From Blautia sp. An249 (GTDB taxonomy: Bacteria > Bacillota > Clostridia > Lachnospirales > Lachnospiraceae): a DNA stretch of 64,000 nt. Made by a program: the position numbers and the translations under genes. Location: assembly GCF_002159835.1 (NCBI RefSeq), contig NZ_NFJL01000006.1, positions 120,279 to 184,278 of the forward strand, in the 5' to 3' direction. The number at the start of each line of letters is the position of its first letter. Within the stretch, counting starts at the first letter, position 1. A model generated the notes under the pieces. It saw only the letters and a program-made list of their open reading frames with translations. It did not search any database and was not told the DNA's origin. Shown here piece after piece: positions 49,995-59,509 of this stretch.

Positions 49995-50642
49995 ATGTTG
50001 TATAGAATATATATCAAACGAATATTAGATATTGTTATTTCCTTAATGGCACTATTATTTTTAAGCCCTGTTATGCTTATTTTGTCATTCTTAGGGTGGA
50101 TCAAGATGAAGGGGAATCCTTTTTTCTTTCAAAAAAGGCCTGGTAAAAACGGTGTAATATTTAAATTGGTTAAATTCAAGTCAATGTCCATGGAGAAGGA
50201 CGAGAATGGGAATCTACTACCAGATTCTAAGAGGCTGAATCGATATGGAAAAGTGTTGCGTTCAACAAGTCTGGATGAATTACCAGAACTTATCAATATA
50301 CTTAAAGGAGATATGAGCTTAATTGGTCCCCGTCCATTGTCAGTGATGTATTTGCCATTCTATAGCGATGATGAAATGCATCGCCATGATGTCAGACCAG
50401 GATTAAGCGGGTTAGCTCAAGTCAATGGACGGAATGTAACAACATGGGAAGAAAGATTTACATGGGATTTAAAGTATGTTAATGAATTGTCTTTTTTGTT
50501 AGATTGCAAGATATTTTTTCTTACAATTTACAAAGTTATTAATAGAAGTGATATTGGCTCTCGCCAAGAATCAGGTAGTGATGAAGGGTTGATGGATTTT
50601 GAAATATATCGACAACAACAATGGGATAAAAAAAGTCAATAA
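49995..50642 (+). CDS. Polyprenyl-phosphate sugar-1-phosphate transferase (PglC/small PGT type)
   Basis: 215 residues. Minimal monotopic phosphoglycosyl transferase that starts repeat-unit synthesis by moving a sugar-1-phosphate from a UDP-sugar to undecaprenyl phosphate. One re-entrant hydrophobic helix is at about 8-35 (SLMALLFLSPVMLILSFLG). The catalytic Asp-Glu pair is in RSTSLDELPEL, and KFKSM, SLIGPRPL and VRPGLSGLAQVNGR are conserved family blocks. With the PglF-like dehydratase and PglE-like aminotransferase in the same locus, a bacillosamine-like first sugar is plausible. The C-terminal 20 residues are polar and variable. Confidence 0.92.
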   Translation: MLYRIYIKRILDIVISLMALLFLSPVMLILSFLGWIKMKGNPFFFQKRPGKNGVIFKLVKFKSMSMEKDENGNLLPDSKRLNRYGKVLRSTSLDELPELINILKGDMSLIGPRPLSVMYLPFYSDDEMHRHDVRPGLSGLAQVNGRNVTTWEERFTWDLKYVNELSFLLDCKIFFLTIYKVINRSDIGSRQESGSDEGLMDFEIYRQQQWDKKSQ

Positions 50643-50707
50643 TAAAATAATCTTAAATTCTAAAGATAATATCAAAAGTTCGAATAGAGAAATATTGAGA
50701 GGATGTT

Positions 50708-51961
50708 ATGAAAAATGTAATGGTATTTTCCTGCGGATCGATTCCGGGGATTGATATTAATTTTGCCTTGAGGGGAAACGATGAATATAAAATATATGGT
50801 GCTTCAAGTTATGAAGATCATGGGACTTTTGTGTATGAGAATTATATCGGTAATGTCCCCTTTATTTACGAATCCGATTTCATTCCTAAATTCAATAAAA
50901 TACTGGTGAAGTATAAGATTGACTTCATCATTCCTCTACACGAGGATATGATCTTGTTTTTTCAACAGCATATTGATGAAATAAATGCAGTAGTAATTAG
51001 CTCTTGCTATGATACAGCTGTCTTGTGTAGATACAAATCTAAGACCTATGATGCTCTTAAAGGTTGTGACTTCGTCCCCACGTTGTACAAAATAGAAGAA
51101 GTTTTAGAGTATCCGGTTTTTGTAAAAAAAGATGATGATCAAGGAGCTAGGCATGCTTATCGAGTTGATAATGTGGAACAGCTAACGCTTTATGCCTCAC
51201 AAGAAAAAATGATAATTTGCGAATACTTGCCAGGAGAAGAGGTAACAGTCGATTGTTTTACAGATCGTCATGGCAGATTACGATTTATTAACCCACGTGC
51301 AGCTGACAGAATGTTGGCTGGTATTGATGTCCATGCTAGGCGTCTGATAAATAACGAAGAGATTAAAAACATTGCCATTCAGATCAATGACAAGATATCT
51401 TTTCGAGGGCCTTGGTTCTTTCAAGTAAAAAAAAGTGGAGAGGGAAAATTTAAATTATTGGAGATTGCATCAAGATTTGCTGGGGGATTTGCGTTGACAT
51501 TGGGGATGGATATTAATACTCCTTTAATGGCTATAAGAGATTTTGATAATAAAGAAGTAATTTTTGATTATAATGATGGCCTAATCGAAGCAGATAAGAT
51601 GTTTATAACACGTTATAAGTTGGGATATGAATATGACCATATTGTCATTGATGGGATACAAGCATTAGATCTTAATGATAAAACAAACCCCCTGATGATG
51701 TTGTTGATTTATCAGACTTTAAATGAAAATAAGCGTATCACTTTACTTTCAAATAACTTTTCGTATGATAATCAAATTCTTAGAAGAAAAAAAATAGATT
51801 GCACCATGTTTGAACTGTCTGAATCTTTGGATGGTGTGGAATGGAATAAATCAGTTTTTATTTCCAAAAACGAGGAAAGGCGTAACCATGTTAGACAAAC
51901 ATATGGAGTAAAAGCATATGAACCAAATATGACAGGAGTTCTTTTGAATTGGAAAGCATGA
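50708..51961 (+). CDS. ATP-grasp protein with a degenerate HAD-like tail (ATP-grasp 2)
   Basis: 417 residues. The N-terminal part (about 1-300) is an ATP-grasp ligase of the CarB/PylC-like type: preATP segment VMVFSCGSIPGIDINFALRG, lid strand YPVFVKKDDDQGARHAY, CEYLPGEEVTVDCFTDRHG, and the metal-site end FKLLEIASRFAGG. The tail from about 305 reads HIVIDGIQALDLND, then LNENKRITLLSNNFSYD. This follows the outline of a HAD domain (hydrophobic strand ending in Asp, then a Ser/Asn after strand 2), but the second Asp of DxD is missing, so phosphatase activity is unlikely. The stop overlaps the next start as ATGA. It looks like part of a three-gene module with the PLP and GNAT proteins that follow. 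The substrate is unknown. Confidence 0.78.
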   Translation: MKNVMVFSCGSIPGIDINFALRGNDEYKIYGASSYEDHGTFVYENYIGNVPFIYESDFIPKFNKILVKYKIDFIIPLHEDMILFFQQHIDEINAVVISSCYDTAVLCRYKSKTYDALKGCDFVPTLYKIEEVLEYPVFVKKDDDQGARHAYRVDNVEQLTLYASQEKMIICEYLPGEEVTVDCFTDRHGRLRFINPRAADRMLAGIDVHARRLINNEEIKNIAIQINDKISFRGPWFFQVKKSGEGKFKLLEIASRFAGGFALTLGMDINTPLMAIRDFDNKEVIFDYNDGLIEADKMFITRYKLGYEYDHIVIDGIQALDLNDKTNPLMMLLIYQTLNENKRITLLSNNFSYDNQILRRKKIDCTMFELSESLDGVEWNKSVFISKNEERRNHVRQTYGVKAYEPNMTGVLLNWKA

Positions 51962-52962
51962 TTAGAACGGAAATAGGCAGTGAGTTCTGGGATGTCCCTG
52001 TGAGCAATAATGTAAATGATTTATTTCCTAGGAATACACAATGGTATTTGTCTGGGCGTAGTGCTTTAAGCGCTATTCTTAAATCTAACAAAATTAAAAC
52101 GGCAGCACTACCATCCTGGTGCTGTGATAGTATGATTAAACCATTTATAGATTCTGGTATTCGAGTAATGTTTTATTATACGGATGGCATTCGACAGCAA
52201 ACAGTTAATACCGAATGTGACGCCATCTTACTTATGGATTATTTCGGATATTCCGGATATAGTTCGGTTCCCGATGGGTACAGCGGAATCGTAATCAGAG
52301 ATGTTACTCATTCTCTTTTTTCAGAAATAAAAATGGACGCCGATTATTATTATGGTAGCCTACGAAAATGGTGCGGTGTTTATTCAGGGGGATTTGCGTG
52401 GAGTAAAAGAGATTTTATAGAAAGAGCAGTTGAAAGAAAGGAAGAGATAATAGAGCTTCGTAGACGGGCTATGAAGAAGAAGTCAGAATATATCTATGGA
52501 AAAACGATAAGCAAACGATATATGGAAATGTTTTCAGAAGTTGAAAAATATCTTGATAAATTAGTTGGAGTTTACAAGGCGGCTCCAGAGGATATTGACA
52601 GAATAAAGTATCTGGATATTGATTTTATCAAACGAAGAAGAAAAGAAAATGCGGCTGTATTGATAGAAGCCTTAAGGCCATATTGCATTTTTCAAGAATT
52701 AAAAGACGGAGACTGTCCTCTCTATGTGCCAATTGTGGTAAAGCAACGTGATGAATTACGAAAGTGGCTAATCTCAAACGAAATATATTGCCCTGTACAT
52801 TGGCCCCTAACCGCTATGCATTCTTTCGACCACTCTTTGAAAGAAATTTATTATTCTGAAATTAGTCTGATATGTGATCAAAGGTATCAAATTAATGATA
52901 TGAAGCGTATAGTAAATGCTGTAAAGGAAGGATTGAATTATGTTGAAAACATACACAATTGA
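51958..52962 (+). CDS. Compact DegT-like PLP-dependent protein
   Basis: 334 residues. The start at 51958 forms an ATGA overlap with the stop of the previous gene. It is shorter than usual DegT/DnrJ aminotransferases but keeps the pattern: WYLSGRSALSAIL in the place of the SGT loop, LPSWCCDSMIKPFIDSGI, ILLMDYFGYSG, IRDVTHSLFSE with the ring-stacking Asp region, and YYYGSLRKWCGVYSGGFAW, where SLRKW carries the likely Schiff-base Lys. The middle has a Lys/Glu/Arg-rich helical insert (about 155-185). Whether it transaminates a sugar or acts on an amino acid is unknown. It overlaps the GNAT gene by 23 nt, so the three products are probably made in step. Confidence 0.75.
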   Translation: MIRTEIGSEFWDVPVSNNVNDLFPRNTQWYLSGRSALSAILKSNKIKTAALPSWCCDSMIKPFIDSGIRVMFYYTDGIRQQTVNTECDAILLMDYFGYSGYSSVPDGYSGIVIRDVTHSLFSEIKMDADYYYGSLRKWCGVYSGGFAWSKRDFIERAVERKEEIIELRRRAMKKKSEYIYGKTISKRYMEMFSEVEKYLDKLVGVYKAAPEDIDRIKYLDIDFIKRRRKENAAVLIEALRPYCIFQELKDGDCPLYVPIVVKQRDELRKWLISNEIYCPVHWPLTAMHSFDHSLKEIYYSEISLICDQRYQINDMKRIVNAVKEGLNYVENIHN

Positions 52963-53974
52963 ACAGGCAATGGAATGGGATAAAGTTGTCCGTTCATTTA
53001 ATGAATATGACACATATTGGTTAAGCGGATATTCAAAGGGATTTCAGATTCATGGAGATGGAGAGCCGCTATTATTTTATTATGAAGGTAAGCATCTTCG
53101 AGGAATTAATGTAGTAATGAAAAGGGATATTGCAAAATCCGAAATGTTTAGAGGAAAATTTAGTGAAAACATTTTATTTGATATTTGTACACCATATGGT
53201 TATGGTGGTTGGCTAATAGAAGGTGAAAATAAAGAATTACTATTTGATGAATATGATAATTGGTGTAAGAATCATAGAATTGTAAGTGAATTCGTCAGGT
53301 TTCATCCAGTACTTCAAAACCATAGATTCAACGTTGATGCGTATGATGTTTGCCCGCTTGGAAATACAGTAGTCATGGATCTATCTTCTCCATATGTTAT
53401 TTGGACAAACATTATAAGTAAATGTAAAAATAAAATTCGAAAAGCAAAAAAGAATGGTGTTCAAATTTATTCAGGGAGATATCCTGAAATATATAAGGAG
53501 TTTCGCTTCATCTATAATAGCACAATGGATAAAGATCATGCGGACAAATATTATTATTTTGAGGAGCCTTTTTATGAAAGTATTTTAAATGACCTTCCAC
53601 AGAATGCACAAATCTTCTATGCTGTGTATGATGGTACGATTATTGCAGCTTCAATTATACTTATCTCAAATGGTCGTATGAATTATCACTTGTCTGGATC
53701 TTTAAGTGAATATGCACGGCTTGCACCTGTTAATTTACTTTTGTACGAAGCTGCTTTATGGGGATGCGAGCATGGATGTAAAACACTTTACCTTGGCGGT
53801 GGTGTGGGAAGTGATGAAGATTCTTTATATAAATTTAAAAAATCATTTAATAGGCTAGATAATGATAATAAATTCTATATCGGAAAGAAAATATTTTTAA
53901 GAGATAAATATGACCAGCTTTTGGAAATGCGAGGAGAAACGAATAGCTCTTTTTTTCCAAAGTACAGAGCATAG
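52940..53974 (+). CDS. FemAB/GNAT-type acyl- or aminoacyltransferase
   Basis: 344 residues with the double-GNAT outline of the FemAB/BioF2-like (Acetyltransf_6) family. The second half shows CKNKIRKAKKNGVQIY, YYFEEPFYESIL, FYAVYDGTIIAASIILISNGRMNYHLSGS and KTLYLGGGVGSDEDSLYKFKKSF, a typical end of the family. Members transfer amino acids from aminoacyl-tRNA to peptidoglycan (FemX, Lif) or acyl groups to other amines, including sugars in capsule loci. No signal peptide is present, so it acts inside on lipid-linked or nucleotide-linked intermediates. It is linked by overlap to the PLP and ATP-grasp genes, which suggests joint modification of one sugar. Confidence 0.8.
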   Translation: MLKTYTIEQAMEWDKVVRSFNEYDTYWLSGYSKGFQIHGDGEPLLFYYEGKHLRGINVVMKRDIAKSEMFRGKFSENILFDICTPYGYGGWLIEGENKELLFDEYDNWCKNHRIVSEFVRFHPVLQNHRFNVDAYDVCPLGNTVVMDLSSPYVIWTNIISKCKNKIRKAKKNGVQIYSGRYPEIYKEFRFIYNSTMDKDHADKYYYFEEPFYESILNDLPQNAQIFYAVYDGTIIAASIILISNGRMNYHLSGSLSEYARLAPVNLLLYEAALWGCEHGCKTLYLGGGVGSDEDSLYKFKKSFNRLDNDNKFYIGKKIFLRDKYDQLLEMRGETNSSFFPKYRA

Positions 53975-53985
53975 AAGGTAATAAA

Positions 53986-55191
53986 ATGAAGGATATTTTA
54001 ATTATAGCTCAATACACGCAGGCACCCGGTGAGTTTGAGAATGATCGATTTAAGTATTTAGCTGAATTTATGCTTGAAGATAAAGATATATCTATTGAAG
54101 TTGTAACAATGGATTTCTCTCATCACCGAAAAAAGTATAGGCATATCACAACCGAAGAAATGGATAGATGGCCATATAAGATGACGTTTCTGCATGTTAC
54201 ACAATACAAGAAAAATGTTTCAATTAAACGGTTGTTTAGTAATGGAGTACTGGCTATCAATCTAAAGAAATATTTTAAACATAGGAAAAAGCCAGATGTT
54301 GTGTTTTGTGCATTGCCATCTATATATTCAGCATATGTTGCTTCCAAGTATTGTAAAAGGAACGGTATAAAATTTGTTATCGATATACAAGATTTATGGC
54401 CTGAGGCATTTCAAATGTCTGTAAATATACGTGGGATCAGCAAAATACTTTTTGCGCCTATGAAGTTGATGGTTGACCAGGTATATGCTTCGGCAGATGT
54501 TATATGCGCTGTGTCACAAACGTATATTGATAGGGCTTTGGAAGTGAACAAAAAAGCAAGGAAAACATATTGTGTGTTTTTAGGAACAGATCTGGATGAG
54601 TTTGATAAAAATGCAACAGTGAGAAATAATGAACTAGGAAGCGAATTAAGAATTGCTTACTGTGGAACTATTGGACGAAGTTATGATTTGAAATGTGTGA
54701 TTGATGCATTGCAGTTGACAAAAGGTAAAACAACATCACCAATTAGTTTCTTGGTTATGGGGGATGGACCGGATTTAGATAGAATTAAGGAATATGCTTT
54801 AGAAAAAGAGGTTCGGACAATTTTTTGGGGGAGGATCCCATATAAGGAAATGTGTGGCATCCTTGCTGGTTGCGATATTGTCGTTAATCCAATTATTCCA
54901 GGAGCTTCGCAGAGTATTATTAATAAACATGCGGATTACGCAGCATCTGGATTGCCAGTAGTTAATACACAAGAATGTGAAGAATATCGAAATCTTGTAC
55001 AAGAATATCAGATGGGGTTCAACTGCAATAATAATGATGCTGCTGATTTATCTGAAAAGATCTTGCTATTGGCAAATGATTCTGTAATGCGTAAGAAAAT
55101 GGGAGAAAACGCTCGTCGATGCGCAGAGGAATGTTTTGATAGAAAAAAAACATATCAACAATTAAGGAAAGCAATACTTGATTTTAACTAA
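53986..55191 (+). CDS. Glycosyltransferase, GT4 WbuB-like
   Basis: 401 residues with a GT-B fold. The N-terminal domain has IAQYTQAPGEFENDRFKYLAE, like WbuB-type N-acetyl-fucosamine transferases, and FVIDIQDLWPEAF, a block common in this subgroup. The C-terminal domain has RIAYCGTIGRSYDLKCVIDAL, FLVMGDGPDLDRIKEYA, and the donor-site region NPIIPGASQSIINKHADYAASGLPVVNTQ. It should add an N-acetylated 6-deoxy sugar or similar to the lipid-linked unit. It overlaps the upstream frame of the DUF1919 gene only if that gene used a far start; with the chosen start the two are 19 nt apart. Confidence 0.88.
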   Translation: MKDILIIAQYTQAPGEFENDRFKYLAEFMLEDKDISIEVVTMDFSHHRKKYRHITTEEMDRWPYKMTFLHVTQYKKNVSIKRLFSNGVLAINLKKYFKHRKKPDVVFCALPSIYSAYVASKYCKRNGIKFVIDIQDLWPEAFQMSVNIRGISKILFAPMKLMVDQVYASADVICAVSQTYIDRALEVNKKARKTYCVFLGTDLDEFDKNATVRNNELGSELRIAYCGTIGRSYDLKCVIDALQLTKGKTTSPISFLVMGDGPDLDRIKEYALEKEVRTIFWGRIPYKEMCGILAGCDIVVNPIIPGASQSIINKHADYAASGLPVVNTQECEEYRNLVQEYQMGFNCNNNDAADLSEKILLLANDSVMRKKMGENARRCAEECFDRKKTYQQLRKAILDFN

Positions 55192-55210
55192 GTTATGCAG
55201 AGGGTATAGT

Positions 55211-55864
55211 ATGACAATAATTGAAAGAATAATAAAGAAGCTTAGAGACATTTCCGCGAAGCCAAGGCGCAGGAATATATGTACGAAGATGAGAGATAGA
55301 TTAGAAAATGAAGATTTCTCTATCATTTCAAGTAATTGCATTGGTGGGATATTGTGTCACGATTTAAACATAAGATTTAACTCTCCAACTGTTAATATGT
55401 TTTTTGACGCTGCAGACTTTGTAAAGTTTTGTGCGAATATTCAATATTATACTAATCTTATTCCAGAAGAAGATTTAGAGCTTACAAAATCTTATGGATA
55501 TCCTGTTTGCAGACTTGGTGATGTGCACTTGTATTGCGTTCATTATAAAAATTTTAATCAAATTAGAGATAAATGGATTGAGCGGTCTCAACGAATCAAT
55601 TATGATAATTTATTTATTATAATGACAGATAGAAATGGACTTACTGAAGATATGCTACCCCAAATAAGTCAAATTCCTTACCCTAAAATATTATATTCCG
55701 CAAAGCCATACAAGTTCGATTTTGTTGTACATGTCAGAGAGTTTGAAAAGGAAAATCAGGTTGGGCAACTTCATTTTTTTGCGGATTTTCTCGGGAATCG
55801 CTACTATGAGAAATACTTTGATTTGGTAAACTGGTTAAATTTAGAATATAATAAAAATATATAG
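55211..55864 (+). CDS. DUF1919-type polysaccharide biosynthesis protein
   Basis: 217 residues. The start at 55211 follows AGAGGGTATAG. The protein begins with a basic helix and then shows the DUF1919 pattern: FSIISSNCIGGILCHDLNIRF, SPTVNMFFDAADFVKF, YPVCRLGDVHLYCVHY, WIERSQRINYDNLFIIMTDRNG and a C-terminal RYYEKYFDLVNWLN. DUF1919 proteins are found almost only in capsule and exopolysaccharide loci. Their chemistry is not settled; some relatives are proposed glycosyl- or acyltransferases. No membrane segment is visible. The gene is among the most AT-rich in the window. Confidence 0.8.
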   Translation: MTIIERIIKKLRDISAKPRRRNICTKMRDRLENEDFSIISSNCIGGILCHDLNIRFNSPTVNMFFDAADFVKFCANIQYYTNLIPEEDLELTKSYGYPVCRLGDVHLYCVHYKNFNQIRDKWIERSQRINYDNLFIIMTDRNGLTEDMLPQISQIPYPKILYSAKPYKFDFVVHVREFEKENQVGQLHFFADFLGNRYYEKYFDLVNWLNLEYNKNI

Positions 55865-55897
55865 AGTTGCTAGTAATATGAAGGTGAGGAATATCTC

Positions 55898-57019
55898 ATG
55901 GGTTTGTACAATACACTGCTGAGAACTGAAAAAAACATAAAATCATGTTTACGAACTGGGTATTATTTTGTGTTTGAAACTAAAGAAGTTAATAGAAAGC
56001 GTGCATTATATAAAGATGTTCATTGGAGTGATGAAGAGAAAAAGAACTTTGATTTATATTGGATGAACTTGCTCAATAAGAGGATATCTGATAAGTGGCA
56101 CAAATTATATCAAAGTTTTAATGGGATTTACTGTAAGGAGTATATACCAGAAATTTTGTATACAACCTATATTGAGCCTCGGTTGAATGATCCTTTATAC
56201 TCCAACGTCTTTGGGAACAAGGGTATTACCGAATTAATATTGCAGAGTGATTTGGTTTTGTTTCCGGAGACAATTTGTTATTCTGATGGAAAAAATTTTT
56301 ACGATTCTAAACGTAGAGTTATTAGTGAAAATGATTTTTGGCGTTTAATCTTCAATGCTGGGGAGATAGTTATAAAGCCAGCTACTTCTTTTGGTTCTGG
56401 TACGGGAATCATGTTTTTAAATATGAAAGATGGCATTGATATGAATACAATGAAAACGTGTCGAGAGATTAATGCTATGATGCTATCACGAGAAGTTCTT
56501 GTTCAAAGGCTTTTTAAACAACATGAGACTATTGCAGCAATTAACCCTTCTTCTGTGAACACGATACGGATTACAACATATATAGTAAAAGGAGAAGTGC
56601 ATTATTCTCCGATAGTATTGCGTTGTGGTTCTGGGTGGGGGCATGTGGATAATATTCATTCTGGCGGTTTGTGTGTTGCTGTGGAGGATGATGGTAGCTT
56701 GGGCAATACAGCTTATAAAATTGGATATTCGGATATTTGCGAACGATACAACTTTCATCCAGTTACTAAAACTGAATTTGGCAAAGTTAAAATTCCGTAT
56801 ATTAAAAGAGTTGTTGATGCGGCGTGTTCTTTACATGGAAGAACCCCTCACATTGGCATAATTGGTTGGGATTTTTCAATTTCATCAGATGGAACCCCTG
56901 TTGTAATTGAACAGAATTTCCATGGTGACAGCATATGGTTTCCACAAATTGTGCATGGAAAAAGTTTTTTTCGTGAAGATTCGCAGGCTATTATGGAATG
57001 TGTTGGTTTAAGAAAATGA
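55898..57019 (+). CDS. Sugar-transfer-associated ATP-grasp protein (ATP-grasp 3)
   Basis: 373 residues. It fits the ATP-grasp family named for its link to sugar transfer (PF14397 type). The helical N-terminal third runs to about residue 120. The nucleotide-binding core then has GEIVIKPATSFGSGTGIMFLN (ATP lysine and glycine loop), LVQRLFKQHETIAAINPSSVNTIRITTY, CGSGWGHVDNIHSGGLCVAV and the acidic metal end IGIIGWDFSISSDGTPVVIEQN. Family members are thought to ligate amines or amino acids to sugar carboxylates in surface polysaccharides. This is the third ATP-grasp type in the locus, and it is clearly distinct from the TupA-like and CarB-like ones. Confidence 0.85.
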   Translation: MGLYNTLLRTEKNIKSCLRTGYYFVFETKEVNRKRALYKDVHWSDEEKKNFDLYWMNLLNKRISDKWHKLYQSFNGIYCKEYIPEILYTTYIEPRLNDPLYSNVFGNKGITELILQSDLVLFPETICYSDGKNFYDSKRRVISENDFWRLIFNAGEIVIKPATSFGSGTGIMFLNMKDGIDMNTMKTCREINAMMLSREVLVQRLFKQHETIAAINPSSVNTIRITTYIVKGEVHYSPIVLRCGSGWGHVDNIHSGGLCVAVEDDGSLGNTAYKIGYSDICERYNFHPVTKTEFGKVKIPYIKRVVDAACSLHGRTPHIGIIGWDFSISSDGTPVVIEQNFHGDSIWFPQIVHGKSFFREDSQAIMECVGLRK

Positions 57020-57046
57020 AAATAATGAGTGTATTATAAGAGTGCT

Positions 57047-58138
57047 ATGAAAAAAAATATTAAAGTATGTATTTTAATTAATAATCTGGGCTCAGGAGGA
57101 GCAGAAAGACAGGCGGTAAATATTTCAAAGATGTTATGTGATAATCAGTGCAGTGTTTCTATTGTGACTTTCAGATCCGGCGATTTTTTTTCTGAAACAC
57201 TTAAGGAATATGGTATTACATATAAATCATTGAATTGTTGCAAACCTTTATCAGCATTATTCAAGACAAAAAAGGAGTTTATCAGTGGAGGGTATGACGT
57301 AGTTATTGCATTTCTACGTTCGCCAATTTTACTTGCTTGTGCTGCCTCTTTTACAAGAAAGTGGAAACTCATCATCCGTATGGGATCTGCATCAGATGGA
57401 TTCTTTGCTTCTAGAATAGGCAAAGTTCTTGCTTGGTTAGCAAATAATGCAGATGCGATTGTATGCAATTCTGAAAATGAAAAGAGACTATGGCTTTCTA
57501 ATTCAAAGATTCCATCATCTAAGATACATGTAATATATAATCTACATAGAGATTTGCAAGAAGTTACTGCAATTGATGGGAATTATCAAAATGATAGAAC
57601 TCGTATTGTAATACCCGCAAGTTACTCGTTTGTTAAAAATGTTGCAAACGTAATTAAAGCGGTAACTTGGCTCAATGATACGGACAAAGAAGAATTAGAG
57701 ATTCATTGGTATGGTCATAAGGAGGGGGCGTTAGGTGATACTTCTGTATACGATGATGCTGTAACTGAAATTGAAAAGAACGGACTATGCGGTCTTGTTC
57801 ATTTGCATGAGGAAACAAAAGATATTTATTCAATCATGATGAATAGTGATTTTGTTGGCCTTTTTAGTTTGTATGAGGGACTTCCAAATGCTATATGCGA
57901 AGGCCTCTTACTTGGGAAACCCATCATTATGACGCGCGTATCCGACTATACCGTACTTGTAAACGGTAACGGTTTTGTGTGTGATCCCTCCCCGGAAGCT
58001 ATCCGTGACACTCTTCACGATGCAATTTCAACAAGCATGAAACAACGCAAAGAAATGGGAAATATTTCTAAACAAATTGCGAAGAAATATTTGACATATG
58101 ATCGAATACAAAACGCATGGAGAACGCTCCTTTTATGA
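57047..58138 (+). CDS. Glycosyltransferase, GT4 family
   Basis: 363 residues. The start at 57047 is preferred over an upstream GTG because ATAAGAG lies before it and because the family begins with this strand. It opens VCILINNLGSGGAERQAVNIS, the GGAER acceptor loop of many capsule GT4 enzymes. The second domain has IVIPASYSFVKNVANVIKAV, EIHWYGHK and the donor motif FSLYEGLPNAICEGLLLGKPII, with the Glu-x7-Glu pair intact. It should add one sugar, with net retention, to the lipid-linked repeat unit. Linkage and donor cannot be read. Confidence 0.88.
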   Translation: MKKNIKVCILINNLGSGGAERQAVNISKMLCDNQCSVSIVTFRSGDFFSETLKEYGITYKSLNCCKPLSALFKTKKEFISGGYDVVIAFLRSPILLACAASFTRKWKLIIRMGSASDGFFASRIGKVLAWLANNADAIVCNSENEKRLWLSNSKIPSSKIHVIYNLHRDLQEVTAIDGNYQNDRTRIVIPASYSFVKNVANVIKAVTWLNDTDKEELEIHWYGHKEGALGDTSVYDDAVTEIEKNGLCGLVHLHEETKDIYSIMMNSDFVGLFSLYEGLPNAICEGLLLGKPIIMTRVSDYTVLVNGNGFVCDPSPEAIRDTLHDAISTSMKQRKEMGNISKQIAKKYLTYDRIQNAWRTLLL

Positions 58139-58256
58139 AGTTAATAATATAATTGCTTGACAAGTTTGGTGAATTCTAGTTTCGGTCATTTTATTCCAGA
58201 ATACAGAATTTATTCGATATAACATCGCTTAATCAGAAAGGACTAACCCCAGTGTA

Positions 58257-59456
58257 ATGAAAATAAACCTAAAAACACTATCGGAATATACGCTTTATAT
58301 TTATATTATCGCACTACCCTATCTAGCAATTGTGTATCCAAATATTGCAGATGTTATCTTTATCGGATTTATCTTGATAACTACAATTATTGTTATCAGA
58401 AGGGGAATTGGTAGGAACGTGTTATATAGAACGGGAGCCTTTATTATTGTGTTATTAGCAATAACAGTAATAACTTCAATGATGGCAGATAATAAAGAAA
58501 CCGCCTATAGTGGAAGTTGGACTCTCATTCAATTGTTAGTATTTGATTTCTTCTTAATGATAACTATTGATTCAGACAAAGTGATTATTGGGTGTCTGAA
58601 ATCTTTTGTTATTGGAACATATACAATGATGCTATTTGTATTTGCGCAGACTGGAGTTCAATTACTGTCAGTTTTGCCCACTTGGAGATTCGGAGGAGGA
58701 GACGGTTCCATAAATGTCAATTCAATTGGAGCTGCTGCAGGATGGAGTGTACTGATTCTATTTTTATTTTATAAACAAGAACGAAAAAAGATATATCTAT
58801 ATTTAATGCTGGCTCCCATGCTATTTGTTTTTGGGTCTGCTTCTCGTGCTTCTTTGTTAATAGTATTATTTGGAATATGTATTTATTATTTAACAAACAA
58901 GCAGAAAGCTTCGTATGTCAAATTAGCCTTGGTGGTTTTCTTATTAGTTTTGGGTTATAATATAGTAGAATCACTCAATCTTTTTCCTGATTTTATATCT
59001 AGGTTTAATCAATTGTTGGAAATAAAAAATGGAATTGATTCAACGGATGGTTCAACTAGAGTTCGTTATCAGATTGTTTTGTATGGAATTGAAAAAATCA
59101 AGGAACGGCCTTGGCTTGGATATGGTTTGGGACAGTTTCAGTACATTTTCCAAGATGAAGCTCTTGCACCTCATAATACTTTTATCCAGATAGCTTATGC
59201 GTTTGGATTAGTTGGAGCCACCTGGTGGTATGGTAATATTGCATTAAGTGCATTTAGAATTTTTAGCCGTTCAAATAGGCACATTTTTCGTTGGATTGCA
59301 ATAATAAACACAGTTTTAGTTTGTATGGGAATATCAGCACAATCTTTGACAGATAAAACTGCACATTTATTTTTGATCTTATTATTTAATGCTGATGTAT
59401 TGTCGAGATGGAAATCTAACAGAGAGGGAAATAATATTGATGAAATTGAATCTTAA
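58257..59456 (+). CDS. wzy: O-antigen/capsule polymerase (Wzy-type)
   Basis: 399 residues with about ten hydrophobic segments. The Wzy_C-type motif is present: RVRYQIVLYGIEKIKERPWLGYGLGQF, then LAPHNTFIQIAYAFGLVGA, with the Arg and His residues thought to bind the chain. It joins lipid-linked repeat units on the outer face of the membrane. Wzy proteins are poorly conserved, so the call rests on topology, this motif and the neighbouring flippase. A 118-nt gap with no clear function precedes it; AGAAAGGA is the likely ribosome site although it is somewhat far from the start codon. Confidence 0.86.
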   Translation: MKINLKTLSEYTLYIYIIALPYLAIVYPNIADVIFIGFILITTIIVIRRGIGRNVLYRTGAFIIVLLAITVITSMMADNKETAYSGSWTLIQLLVFDFFLMITIDSDKVIIGCLKSFVIGTYTMMLFVFAQTGVQLLSVLPTWRFGGGDGSINVNSIGAAAGWSVLILFLFYKQERKKIYLYLMLAPMLFVFGSASRASLLIVLFGICIYYLTNKQKASYVKLALVVFLLVLGYNIVESLNLFPDFISRFNQLLEIKNGIDSTDGSTRVRYQIVLYGIEKIKERPWLGYGLGQFQYIFQDEALAPHNTFIQIAYAFGLVGATWWYGNIALSAFRIFSRSNRHIFRWIAIINTVLVCMGISAQSLTDKTAHLFLILLFNADVLSRWKSNREGNNIDEIES

Positions 59457-59509
59457 TAAAGTAGCTATGGTAGTTGGGGGAAATCAACCATTTGATAATG
59501 AGGTACGAT

